Shown here: one piece after another, positions 1-6,922 of the stretch
Numbering within the stretch: the first letter of the stretch is position 1
Layout of the letters: each line of letters starts with the position of its first letter
NCBI GenBank assembly: GCA_045659265.1
Contig: JAZOWO010000026.1
Span: 1-16,978 of the forward strand
DNA from: UMGS1649 sp045659265
GTDB lineage: Bacteria > Bacillota > Clostridia > TANB77 > CAG-465
Direction of reading: 5' to 3'
Length of the DNA stretch: 16,978 nt
The notes under the pieces: model-generated
Database searches by the model: none
What the model was told of the DNA's origin: nothing
Seen by the model: only the letters and a program-made list of their open reading frames with translations
Translations under genes and position numbers: made by a program

Positions 1-29
1 GTTATTATCCATTTTGTATTTTCTTTCAT
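1..29 (-). CDS. Start of an ORF that runs off the window (partial, 9 codons)
   Basis: On the minus strand an AAAGGA ribosome-binding site (35-40) lies 5 nt before an ATG at 29-27, and the frame stays open to the window edge, reading MKENTKWII. No separate promoter is visible between this start and the structured RNA that ends near 53, so the ORF is probably co-transcribed with that RNA. Nine residues are too few to name a family. The call rests only on the Shine-Dalgarno spacing and the open frame, so it could be chance. Confidence 0.4.
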
Positions 30-49
30 TTCTATCCTTTATACTATAT

Positions 50-563
50 ATGATATGGCAATGCGATAAGTAAATTTTGTGGCTTGAGGTCAAGTCGGAT
101 TTCCCTACAAACTACTACTCGTTGCCTCGTAGCGGTTTCCCTTTAAAGCTCGCATCTAGGTGTCGCCACACTAGCTACATGATTACCACTTAGTCCACAC
201 TGTAATCCTTAACACACTCACTGTATTGTGACAGTCTAGAGGTTTTCCCTAACATCATTTCTCTATCCTTATTCGCTTTTGCAAGACTAATTTCAAAAAC
301 TAGTAACATTTATCCCGAAGTCTCACGCACGACTAGCTACAATTATATAGTACTCTCTATATAAAGGTCTACACATTATGTGAAGCTGAAAGAGGATATT
401 ATATATATGCCATTATATTTTTACCTCAATCTTAACCCTAATACTTACGCCCCAATCTGGGCGAATGCAGCATAAATACTAGGTGCCATTAATATGCTAT
501 ATGATGGATTTTTAAGCCCACCTTGGGATAGGTACTCTTTTGACTAGAATACTGTGCCATACG
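50..563 (-). ncRNA. Candidate large structured non-coding RNA (~510 nt), family not assigned
   Basis: No credible coding frame exists here, yet a perfect promoter points into the region and the RNA folds well by eye. RNA 5' end GUAUGGCA (562-555) pairs with 3' end UGCCAUAU (60-53), closing the whole molecule. Inside are: a 10-bp stem (438-447 with 473-482) capped by a perfect 5-bp CGCCC/GGGCG stem (448-452 with 459-463); a perfect 8-bp hairpin (343-350 with 357-364); a perfect GAUUAC/GUAAUC stem near 181-207; a hairpin with a GCGA tetraloop (156-174) inside a GUAGC/GCUAC stem; and a CUUG/CAAG hairpin (84-95). The element GGGAAA recurs three times in the 3' half. G+C looks higher than in the flanking intergenic DNA, as is common for structured RNAs in AT-rich genomes. 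The size fits ornate RNAs such as ROOL, GOLLD or OLE, but I cannot assign one by sequence. RNase P, tmRNA and 6S RNA do not fit. The exact 3' end is unknown and no terminator is seen. Confidence 0.68.
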
Positions 564-569
564 ATATAT

Positions 570-598
570 ATTATAACATTTTTGAAAATGTTTGTCAA
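570..598 (-). promoter_or_regulatory. Consensus sigma-A promoter for the large structured RNA
   Basis: Minus strand: TTGACA (598-593), 17-nt spacer, TATAAT (575-570). Both hexamers match consensus exactly at the ideal spacing, which predicts very strong constitutive transcription starting near 563, at the base of the RNA's closing stem. Confidence 0.88.
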
Positions 599-618
599 AT
601 TTGACATAAAAAATCTTA

Positions 619-644
619 AAAGCCACCTATTTTTAGGTGGCTTT
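619..644 (-). terminator. Hairpin terminator after the 135-aa ORF
   Basis: An 11-bp stem (619-629 with 634-644, core GCCACCTA/TAGGTGGC) with a 4-nt loop lies just past the stop codon at 648. On the minus strand it is followed by CTTTTAAGATTTTTT. It separates the small ORF from the strong RNA promoter directly downstream, so the RNA is an independent unit. Confidence 0.8.
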
Positions 645-647
645 ATT

Positions 648-1055
648 CTAGTTATTTCTCACTTTATTATACCAAGCAATCATATCTTCTGCTGAGTATT
701 TTTCATAAAGAATTTCGTTAAGAACTCTTTCTTCCGGGATTGCAAATGCCGGCATAAGCAATACATTTACAATTGCATCTAACTGATTGTCGTTAAATCC
801 GTTATCCATAATTCTGCAGCACGCTCTATAAGAACATTTGTATTTGTATCTTACATAAAGTGCCGCTTTCATTTTTTGAGTAAGGCAAAACTCTCGATCA
901 ATACACAAACTCTTAAGTTCTTCAATACTGATTCCAGAAGTAATTGCTGTTGCTATCGTATTTGCATCTCCTGCTTTTGAAAACATAGCGACAAACGCTG
1001 TTTCTTCATCAGTTAAAATGTTGTGTGGATTAAGTTTGAATTCATTTCCTACCAT
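648..1055 (-). CDS. Unrecognised 135-aa soluble protein
   Basis: The protein starts MVGNEFKLNPHN after a good AAGGAGAG ribosome-binding site and ends at a TAG codon just before a terminator. It has no membrane segment or signal peptide and looks largely alpha-helical. It carries four cysteines in the middle (CIDREFC, then CSYRACC) but no clear C-x2-C zinc pair. I do not recognise the family. It is monocistronic: it has its own promoter (1109-1137) and its own terminator. Its codons (for example GCC, GCG, TCC, GGC) are somewhat C- and G-richer than those of argS next door and resemble the genes at 6195-6659 and 7385-8407, which hints at a separate origin. Confidence 0.8.
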   Translation of the reverse strand: MVGNEFKLNPHNILTDEETAFVAMFSKAGDANTIATAITSGISIEELKSLCIDREFCLTQKMKAALYVRYKYKCSYRACCRIMDNGFNDNQLDAIVNVLLMPAFAIPEERVLNEILYEKYSAEDMIAWYNKVRNN

Positions 1056-1108
1056 AATACTCTCTCCTTATTTATTAAAATTTTGGACCCATTTTTACGT
1101 ACCTGACT

Positions 1109-1137
1109 ATTCTAACATAATGTTATACAAAATGCAA
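1109..1137 (-). promoter_or_regulatory. Promoter of the 135-aa ORF
   Basis: Minus strand: TTGCAT (1137-1132), 17-nt spacer, TAGAAT (1114-1109). The -35 sits at the edge of the argS terminator hairpin, so termination of argS and re-initiation for the small gene are tightly packed. Confidence 0.6.
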
Positions 1138-1166
1138 ATAAGCACACATAAATTTGTGTACTTATT
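1137..1166 (-). terminator. Terminator-like hairpin after argS
   Basis: A 12-position stem with one C/A mismatch (1137-1148 with 1155-1166, arms AATAAGcACACA/TGTGTaCTTATT) and a 6-nt loop lies 17 nt beyond the argS stop. The T-tract on the minus strand is imperfect (TTTGCATTTTG), so efficiency is uncertain. Confidence 0.6.
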
Positions 1167-1182
1167 TTAAATTTATATATTA

Positions 1183-2886
1183 TTACATTTTTTCTGGTGC
1201 TTCTATTCCAAGCATATTTAATCCGTTTTTTAGCACATATCCTGTTGCTTTAACTAATGCTAATCTTGCATTTCTTAGCGCTTCATCTTCTACTATTATT
1301 TGACATTCGTTATAATATTTAGAGAATGCACTTGCTACATCAATTATATATCTAGTTATAACTGATGGTTCATTTTCATTAGCTGCTTGTTTTAGCATAT
1401 TTGGTGCTAATGCTAGAAGTTTAACTAATTCTATTTCTTCTGGACTTGTTAACAACTCAGCTTTAACATCTACTTCAGTTGGTTCATAACCAGCTTTGTT
1501 TATTATACTATTTGTTCTTACACATGTATATTGTACATATGGTCCTGTTTCACCTTCAAATTTTAACATTTCGTCAAGATCAAATATTTCATCCTTTATT
1601 CTGTTATTCTTAAGGTCGTTAAATATTACAGCACCAATACCAACTGCTTTTGCAATTTTATCTGCTTCTTCACCAGTTTTACCTTTAGCTTCTAATACTT
1701 GTTTAGCTTTTTCTATTGCTTCATCTATTACATCTTTAATTGTTGTGCTTGCACCTTTACGAGTAGATAATTTCTTTCCTCCTGGTCCTAATACCATACC
1801 AAATGGTACGTGTACTAATCCTGGTACATATTTTTCATCTACTATATATTTAGCTGTTTCAAATATTTGTTTAAAGTGTAAGTTTTGTTCATAACCTGTT
1901 AAGTATAAACATTTAGAATAATCGTAAGTTCTAGCTCTGTATAGTATTGCTGCAAGGTCACGAGTTGCATATGTAGTTGAACCATTAGTTTTAAGTATCA
2001 TACAAGGAACTTTTTCTGTTTCTAGTTCTACAACTTGCGCTCCTTCACTTGGTACTAATTTACCGCTATTTCTTAGTATATCTACTACTTCACCCATTTT
2101 GTCGTTATAGAAAGCTTCACCGTTATATGAATCAAAAGTTATACCTAATATATCATATATTCTTTTATATTCTTCTAAGCTTAGTTCTCTAAACTTAGAC
2201 CAAAGTGCCACTATTTCTTCATCTCCAGCTTCAAGACGAGCAAAGTTTTCTCTTGCTTTTTCTACTATGGTCTCATCTTCTTTTGCCATTTCGTTTATCT
2301 TAACATATATTTCAACTAGCTTTTTAATTGGTTCTTCTGTTAAGTCAATATTTGCTCCAAATCTTTTATATCCTTCAATTACATAACCAAATTGAGTACC
2401 GAAGTCTCCTAAGTGGTTTATTCCAACTACATTATATCCTAAAGCTTTATATATTTTAACTAAAGCTGAACCTATAACTGTTGAACGCAAATGTCCAATG
2501 TGGAATGGTTTTGCTATATTAGGTGAAGAATAGTCTATACAAATTGTTTTTCCTACTCCTTCATCTAAGTTATAGCATGCGTCTTTTTTATTTAATATAT
2601 TCTTTACTGTTGTTTCTACTACAACTGTGTTATCTGCAAAGAAGTTTAAGTATCCTGCTACTACTTCTACTTTAGATACACCTTCTACATCTCCTAGTTT
2701 TTCTTTAATTTCGTTTGCTATCATTATAGGTGCTTTCTTAAACACACTTGCAAGCTTAAAACAAGGATACGCAAAATCTCCCATTTTACTGTCTTTAGGT
2801 GTTTCTATAGCAGCAAATACTTCTTCTGTTTCTTTTTCTAACACTTTTGCTATAGCTTCTGCTATATTTAATTTTATACTGTCCAT
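1183..2886 (-). CDS. argS: Arginyl-tRNA synthetase (ArgRS)
   Basis: This class I aminoacyl-tRNA synthetase charges tRNA-Arg with arginine using ATP, in the cytoplasm. It is 567 residues, the usual family length. It has the N-terminal additional domain that recognises the tRNA D-loop (about residues 1-100), then the catalytic core with the HIGH signature at 129-132 in the context SPNIAKPFHIGHLRST. The KMSKS-equivalent loop is GGKKLSTRKG (about 369-378), followed by the C-terminal helical anticodon-binding domain ending in PEKM, typical of ArgRS. The ATG at 2886-2884 overlaps the stop of the upstream RNHCP gene by one base (TAATG), and GGAGGA lies inside that gene's end, so the two are translationally coupled. 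It is the last gene of the kinase-RNHCP-argS operon. No T-box leader is visible. Confidence 0.98.
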   Translation of the reverse strand: MDSIKLNIAEAIAKVLEKETEEVFAAIETPKDSKMGDFAYPCFKLASVFKKAPIMIANEIKEKLGDVEGVSKVEVVAGYLNFFADNTVVVETTVKNILNKKDACYNLDEGVGKTICIDYSSPNIAKPFHIGHLRSTVIGSALVKIYKALGYNVVGINHLGDFGTQFGYVIEGYKRFGANIDLTEEPIKKLVEIYVKINEMAKEDETIVEKARENFARLEAGDEEIVALWSKFRELSLEEYKRIYDILGITFDSYNGEAFYNDKMGEVVDILRNSGKLVPSEGAQVVELETEKVPCMILKTNGSTTYATRDLAAILYRARTYDYSKCLYLTGYEQNLHFKQIFETAKYIVDEKYVPGLVHVPFGMVLGPGGKKLSTRKGASTTIKDVIDEAIEKAKQVLEAKGKTGEEADKIAKAVGIGAVIFNDLKNNRIKDEIFDLDEMLKFEGETGPYVQYTCVRTNSIINKAGYEPTEVDVKAELLTSPEEIELVKLLALAPNMLKQAANENEPSVITRYIIDVASAFSKYYNECQIIVEDEALRNARLALVKATGYVLKNGLNMLGIEAPEKM

Positions 2887-3203
2887 TATATTCCTCCATT
2901 TTTAGCATATTCTTTTATTACATTAAGAATTTCTTCTTCATTATCATCTGATGCAACTATATTACGTACTCTAGCTTTACATTTAGTACATACATATTCT
3001 ATTTGCATTTGTTTCTTTCCTGTGTTTAATACATTTACTGGCCTTAAAAGGCCTCTACATTCATTTAACCTATCTCCTGGTTCTATATCTACATGTAATG
3101 AATACAAACATTTATTACAGTGATCCCTAGAAGTATAGCCAAGTTTTTCAACTTGGCTTCCACAGTGTTTACAAATAAATGAATCATCGTTTTTTACAAA
3201 CAT
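2886..3203 (-). CDS. RNHCP-domain zinc-binding protein
   Basis: This 105-aa protein has three CxxC pairs: C11/C14, C29/C32 and C72/C75. The middle segment SRDHCNKCLYSLHVD, followed by PGDR and C-R-G, matches the RNHCP family, whose name comes from the motif read here as RDHC. These are small zinc-ribbon-like proteins found in Firmicutes and actinobacteria, of unknown function. The start follows an AAGGAGG site embedded in the last codons of the upstream kinase gene, 9 nt after that gene's stop, and the gene overlaps argS by one base. The operon position beside argS suggests a translation- or RNA-related role, but that is only inference from context. Confidence 0.87.
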   Translation of the reverse strand: MFVKNDDSFICKHCGSQVEKLGYTSRDHCNKCLYSLHVDIEPGDRLNECRGLLRPVNVLNTGKKQMQIEYVCTKCKARVRNIVASDDNEEEILNVIKEYAKNGGI

Positions 3204-3212
3204 GTAGCCTCC

Positions 3213-4880
3213 TTATATCTTTAAGCTTGCATTTCCTATAAACTCTCTTACTATACTATCTCCTGGTATGTCTTTAGTCTCAATTGGTAGGAACTTTTGT
3301 ACAAAGTGATATAGTCTTCTTGATTCTGAGAAGTATTCACTTGATTTGTCTACTTGAAGTAGTAATGGTTCTGCAAAAGTTTTTAATGCTCCAATTTCAT
3401 ATACAAGACTTGTATTAAATATATAATCTGCATATTTAATATTTGGATAAATATATTTAGTTTCACCAGTTCTTAGATTTGGCCACATAGCAAGTGTTCT
3501 TTCAACTTTGTGTCCTCTTGTATGATAATCTCTTACTATTCTTCTTAACATTCTTGTATCTGTTGTTGATACTTTAGAATAATCGTCTATATTAAGAGTT
3601 GTCATAGGTGCAATATATATTTTATATTTTAATTTATCATCTATATCTTTAAGTAAAGCTGGATTTAAAGCATGAATTCCTTCTAAAACTATTACATCTT
3701 TAGGTCCAAGTCTTAAAGTCTTTCCTTTATATTCTTTTTCTCCAGTTAGGAAGTTAAATTCTGGCATTTCTACAGTTTTACCATCATAAAGCGCTGCTAT
3801 ATGTCTGTTAAATAAATCTAAATCTAATGCGTCAATCGTTTCAAAATCATATTCGCCATTAGGAAGTTTTGGGTTATCTTCTCTTTCCTTAAAGTAATTA
3901 TCCATTGACACAACTATTGGGTTATATCCAATAAGTTTAAGATTTATACATAATTTGTTTGCAAAAGTTGTTTTACCTGATGAAGAAGGACCAGCTATCA
4001 TAAATAATCTCTTAGTGCCTTTTGTTTTAATATCGTTCATAAGGTCTGCCATTCTGTTTTCATGGTCAGCTTCTGCTACTCTAACTATATCTGGCATTTT
4101 ACCAGTTACAACTTTATTATTTATTTCAGGTACGTTTGTTACACCTAATATTCTTAAAAAGTCTCCGTTCTTTTCAAAAACTTCATATAATGGGCTTTCA
4201 GAAATAGTTGCATTAATTTTAGTTGGATCTGAACGTTTAGGTAACATCAATGCAAATCCACGTCTAAACTTCTTTATTTCAAAATCCGGTGTACAGCCTG
4301 TAGTTGGAGCAAGTATTCCATCTGTTAAGCCATATGTATCTTCTGCTTTGTATATTGTCACTGTTGGTTGCATATACACAGAAAGACCTCTTAAAGCGTT
4401 TGGATGTCCGTTATGATCAAATAAATATTTTGCTTCTTCATAGCTTACTACCATTTTATCTATTTTAGAATTTCTTGCAACAATACTTCTCATTTCTTTT
4501 AGAAGTTCTTCTGCCATAACTTGCGTAAACTTCATATTTTCACAAATGAAATATACAATACCATCTATTGTGTTACAAACTTCAACATCAAGATTTGGAT
4601 ATAATCTCTTAAGTGCTATATGTAATAAGAACTTAACTGTTCTTACATATACTCTATGTCCATCTTGATCTGTTAATGTTATTTTCTCCACCATAGAATC
4701 CTCTACAAGCGGCGCAGATGCAGTTTTCATAGCATTATTTACCTTAACAGCTAACAAACCACTCATATCTACTTTAGCACTTTTTAACGCATCTATAGCG
4801 CTTGTGCCAAATTTAACTGTAGCTTCTTTTCCATTTTCAAATTTAACTTGTAATTTTTTGTTTTTTAATTCTTCTATCAT
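3213..4880 (-). CDS. Nucleoside (uridine) kinase-like protein with N-terminal TGS/ThrRS-like region
   Basis: The C-terminal half (about residues 290-500) is a uridine kinase/phosphoribulokinase-type P-loop domain: Walker A GPSSSGKTT at 297-305, DNYFKERED after 326, and the family-typical VLEGIHALNP. The N-terminal half has a TGS-like segment (about 8-70) and a region resembling the second additional domain of threonyl-tRNA synthetase (about 80-210, with HNGHP near 156). This composite of about 550 residues is common in Clostridia and Thermotogae and is annotated as nucleoside kinase; it probably phosphorylates uridine or a related nucleoside. The ATG start follows AAAGGAGC. It is the first gene of the operon with RNHCP and argS and is divergent from ychF. 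The true substrate and the purpose of the tRNA-synthetase-like half are not known from sequence. Confidence 0.9.
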   Translation of the reverse strand: MIEELKNKKLQVKFENGKEATVKFGTSAIDALKSAKVDMSGLLAVKVNNAMKTASAPLVEDSMVEKITLTDQDGHRVYVRTVKFLLHIALKRLYPNLDVEVCNTIDGIVYFICENMKFTQVMAEELLKEMRSIVARNSKIDKMVVSYEEAKYLFDHNGHPNALRGLSVYMQPTVTIYKAEDTYGLTDGILAPTTGCTPDFEIKKFRRGFALMLPKRSDPTKINATISESPLYEVFEKNGDFLRILGVTNVPEINNKVVTGKMPDIVRVAEADHENRMADLMNDIKTKGTKRLFMIAGPSSSGKTTFANKLCINLKLIGYNPIVVSMDNYFKEREDNPKLPNGEYDFETIDALDLDLFNRHIAALYDGKTVEMPEFNFLTGEKEYKGKTLRLGPKDVIVLEGIHALNPALLKDIDDKLKYKIYIAPMTTLNIDDYSKVSTTDTRMLRRIVRDYHTRGHKVERTLAMWPNLRTGETKYIYPNIKYADYIFNTSLVYEIGALKTFAEPLLLQVDKSSEYFSESRRLYHFVQKFLPIETKDIPGDSIVREFIGNASLKI

Positions 4881-4936
4881 AAAAAGCTCCTTTGTATATT
4901 TAATTTATTCTTATCGTTCGTTATTATGTCTATATA

Positions 4937-4965
4937 ACTATATACCAAATATGTATAAAAGTCAA
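4937..4965 (-). promoter_or_regulatory. Promoter of the nucleoside kinase-RNHCP-argS operon
   Basis: Minus strand: TTGACT (4965-4960), 17-nt spacer, TATAGT (4942-4937). This leaves a 5' leader of roughly 50 nt before the ATG at 4880. Confidence 0.75.
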
Positions 4966-4972
4966 TTGTTGC

Positions 4973-5001
4973 TTTACTTTTTGAAGCAATTAGTATATAA
5001 T
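4973..5001 (+). promoter_or_regulatory. Probable promoter of ychF
   Basis: TATAAT at 4996-5001 has a weak -35 (TTTACT, 4973-4978) at 17-nt spacing. It is arranged back to back with the kinase-operon promoter in the same 150-bp divergent region. The -10 is perfect; the -35 is only 4 of 6. Confidence 0.6.
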
Positions 5002-5030
5002 AAAAACTGCTTAAAAAAGGAGTGATTTTT

Positions 5031-6125
5031 TTGAAATTAGGTATTGTTGGATTACCAAACGTTGGTAAAAGCACATTATTTAATGCTATAACAAAAGCAG
5101 GTGCAGAAAGTGCTAACTATCCTTTCTGTACAATAGAACCAAATATAGGTACAGTATTAGTTCCAGATGAACGTTTGGAAGTATTAACAAAAATGTATGA
5201 TTCGTTAAAAACAACTTATGCTACAATAGAATTCGTAGATATAGCAGGTCTTGTTAAAGGAGCTTCTAAAGGCGAAGGTTTAGGAAATAAATTCCTATCT
5301 CACATTCGTGAAGTTGATGCTATAGTTCATGTTGTAAGATGTTTTGAAGATAAAAATATAGTTCACGTTGAAGGAAAAATTGATCCTCTAGATGATATTG
5401 AAACAATATCTCTTGAGTTAATATTCTCTGATGTCGAAACTGTAAACAGAAGACTTGAAAGAGCAAATAAAGCAGCTAAATCTCATGATAAAGCAGCACT
5501 TATGGAAGTAGATGCGTTAAATAGACTTAAAGCTGCATTAGAAGAAGGAAAACCGGCAAGAACAGTTGAACTTTCAGATGAAGAAAAGTCTTTACTATCT
5601 GACCTATTCTTACTTACATCTAAAAAAGCTATATACATTGCAAACGTTAATGAAAACCAATTATTAGATATAGATAATGATGCTAATGTAAACAAAGTAA
5701 AAGAATACGCAAAACAAGAAGGTGCTATTTGCATTCCTCTATGCGCAAAACTTGAAGAAGAATTATCTGAGCTTGATGATGAAGATAGAAAAGCTTTAAT
5801 GGCAGACTACGGAATGACTGCTTCTGGATTAGATTTATTAGCAGTTAAGAGCTACGAATTATTAAACCTTATGTCTTACCTAACAGCTGGTAAAACTGAA
5901 GTTAGAGCTTGGACAATTACAAAAGGTACTAAAGCCCCAGGAGCTGCTGGTAAAATACACTCAGATTTTGAACGCGGATTTATTAAAGCAGAAATTGTTT
6001 CTTATGATGATTTAATAGCTTGCGGTACATACGCGGCAGCTAGAGATAAAGGTCTAGTTCGTTTAGAAGGAAAAGAATATGTAGTTCAAGATGGTGACAT
6101 TATACTATTTAAGTTTAATGTATAA
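5031..6125 (+). CDS. ychF: Redox/translation-associated P-loop ATPase-GTPase YchF (OLA1 family)
   Basis: YchF is a universally conserved Obg-family P-loop NTPase that binds ribosomes and hydrolyses ATP in preference to GTP; it is linked to stress responses and translation. With the start chosen here it has 364 residues, the usual size. G1 is GLPNVGKST near residue 6, G3 is DIAGLVKGAS, and the G4 position reads NVNE instead of NKxD, the family feature that gives ATP preference. A coiled-coil insertion follows, then a C-terminal TGS domain ending DGDIILFKFNV. I choose TTG at 5031 (MKLGIVG): AAGGAG (5017-5022) is 8 nt upstream. The in-frame GTG at 5022 overlaps that ribosome-binding site and would add a non-conserved MIF. 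The gene is monocistronic and ends at a shared bidirectional terminator. Confidence 0.97.
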   Translation: MKLGIVGLPNVGKSTLFNAITKAGAESANYPFCTIEPNIGTVLVPDERLEVLTKMYDSLKTTYATIEFVDIAGLVKGASKGEGLGNKFLSHIREVDAIVHVVRCFEDKNIVHVEGKIDPLDDIETISLELIFSDVETVNRRLERANKAAKSHDKAALMEVDALNRLKAALEEGKPARTVELSDEEKSLLSDLFLLTSKKAIYIANVNENQLLDIDNDANVNKVKEYAKQEGAICIPLCAKLEEELSELDDEDRKALMADYGMTASGLDLLAVKSYELLNLMSYLTAGKTEVRAWTITKGTKAPGAAGKIHSDFERGFIKAEIVSYDDLIACGTYAAARDKGLVRLEGKEYVVQDGDIILFKFNV

Positions 6126-6160
6126 TACAAAATATTAAAATTAAAATATAATACAAAAAG

Positions 6161-6182
6161 GAGCGGTGGATTCCCACCGCTC
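6161..6182. terminator. Bidirectional terminator between ychF and the membrane-protein gene
   Basis: A perfect 9-bp stem GAGCGGTGG/CCACCGCTC (6161-6169 with 6174-6182) with a 4-nt loop sits between two convergent genes. On the plus strand TTCTTTTA follows; on the minus strand CTTTTTG follows. It can stop transcription from either side. Confidence 0.88.
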
Positions 6183-6194
6183 TTCTTTTAGCTT

Positions 6195-6659
6195 TTAGCG
6201 ACCTCTTGCACGAGGATTATCTACAACTTTAAGGTCGTAGTATTTAGCTTGATTGATGTAATACTGCTGTCTGCGGTATTCTGCTTGTTTTCTTCTCTTA
6301 ATTTCTTGATTCCACTTATAGTTCTGGTAAAGAGCTACTGCAATCATAATCTCGAAAATCATAAGAGCGATAGAAACAAGTACACCAATAATTTGGAGAC
6401 CCTTAGGAAGTGTATAGCTAAACCAAGATTTATAACCTCCACCAAAGTAGAGTTCTTCTCTCGCTTCTGCTACATCTTCATAAATTGCATCTGCTGCTCT
6501 CCTCATGTGAGGATCACCCGATGCCGCTTTGAGTTCTGCCTCTGCTACGTCACTAGAAAGTATGCACATGTATCCTGCGATACAACAGGTGTAAAAAGCA
6601 CCTGCAAATAAGATTACTGCCATAACAACTGCTATGGACCGGGCTAAAAAGTTTTTCAT
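6195..6659 (-). CDS. Two-helix membrane protein of unknown function
   Basis: The 154-aa protein has a hydrophobic segment at about residues 7-30, an acidic, alanine-rich predicted extracytoplasmic region (about 31-85), a second transmembrane helix at about 88-112, and a basic Lys/Arg/Tyr/Gln-rich C-terminal tail (WNQEIKRRKQAEYRRQQYY). I do not recognise the family. The frame also opens at an ATG 18 nt upstream (6677), but AAAGGAAG (6667-6674) lies inside that extension, 7 nt before the ATG at 6659, so the shorter start MKNFLARS is preferred. The gene is monocistronic, has a near-consensus promoter and ends at the terminator shared with ychF. Codon use is more mixed and less AT-biased than in ychF, similar to the 7385-8407 genes. 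Confidence 0.8.
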   Translation of the reverse strand: MKNFLARSIAVVMAVILFAGAFYTCCIAGYMCILSSDVAEAELKAASGDPHMRRAADAIYEDVAEAREELYFGGGYKSWFSYTLPKGLQIIGVLVSIALMIFEIMIAVALYQNYKWNQEIKRRKQAEYRRQQYYINQAKYYDLKVVDNPRARGR

Positions 6660-6692
6660 TTGGAAACTTCCTTTCATATTTGAGATACTTAT

Positions 6693-6722
6693 ATTATACC
6701 ACTTTTCGCAGTGTTATGTCAA
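6693..6722 (-). promoter_or_regulatory. Promoter of the two-helix membrane-protein gene
   Basis: Minus strand: TTGACA (6722-6717), 18-nt spacer, TATAAT (6698-6693). Both hexamers are consensus. It is divergent from the tRNA promoter about 50 bp away. Confidence 0.82.
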
Positions 6723-6768
6723 CGCAGAAAAGTTTTTCAAATTTTTTTGACTTTTTTCAAAAATTCTA

Positions 6769-6797
6769 TTGACATTCTATCTTAAATTAATTATAAT
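6769..6797 (+). promoter_or_regulatory. Promoter of the tRNA operon
   Basis: TTGACA (6769-6774), 17-nt spacer, TATAAT (6792-6797). This is a perfect consensus promoter ending about 22 nt before the first tRNA. Confidence 0.9.
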
Positions 6798-6819
6798 AAG
6801 TTTGTTCGCTACGATGTGT

Positions 6820-6896
6820 GGGCCTTTAGCTCAGTTGGTCAGAGCAACCGGCTCATAACCGGTGGGTCCAAGGTTCGAATCCTTGAAGGCCCACCA
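6820..6896 (+). tRNA. tRNA with CAU anticodon (elongator Met, or possibly Ile2)
   Basis: This 77-nt cloverleaf has acceptor GGGCCTT/AAGGCCC, a D-arm AGCTCAGTTGGTCAGAGC, anticodon stem CCGG/CCGG around the loop CTCATAA, T-arm CAAGG TTCGAAT CCTTG, discriminator A and an encoded CCA. CAU can belong to elongator methionine tRNA or to the lysidine-modified isoleucine tRNA. The gene cannot be initiator Met, because position 1 pairs with 72 and the three G-C pairs below the initiator anticodon are absent. I lean to elongator Met by general resemblance only. Confidence 0.93.
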
Positions 6897-6922
6897 CACA
6901 TAAAGTAGTGAATATATATTAT

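Noticed and set aside
50..563. RNase P RNA, tmRNA or 6S RNA on the minus strand
   Set aside because: No GAGGAAAGTCC-type conserved region of RNase P, no tRNA-like CCA end or tag frame of tmRNA, and far too long for 6S RNA. Group I and II intron core motifs were also not found.
1496..1894. Plus-strand open frame of 132 codons
   Set aside because: It is antisense to argS, whose motifs are certain, and has no ribosome-binding site or recognisable protein features.
3955..4416. Plus-strand open frame of 153 codons
   Set aside because: It lies inside the nucleoside kinase gene on the opposite strand; the composition is that of a reverse shadow.
5022..5030. GTG start for ychF
   Set aside because: It overlaps the ribosome-binding site. 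The TTG at 5031 gives the conserved MKLGIVGLPNVGKS start at the correct spacing.
6249..6611. Plus-strand open frame of 120 codons opposite the two-helix membrane protein
   Set aside because: It has no ribosome-binding site. The minus frame has a consensus promoter, a good ribosome-binding site and a terminator.
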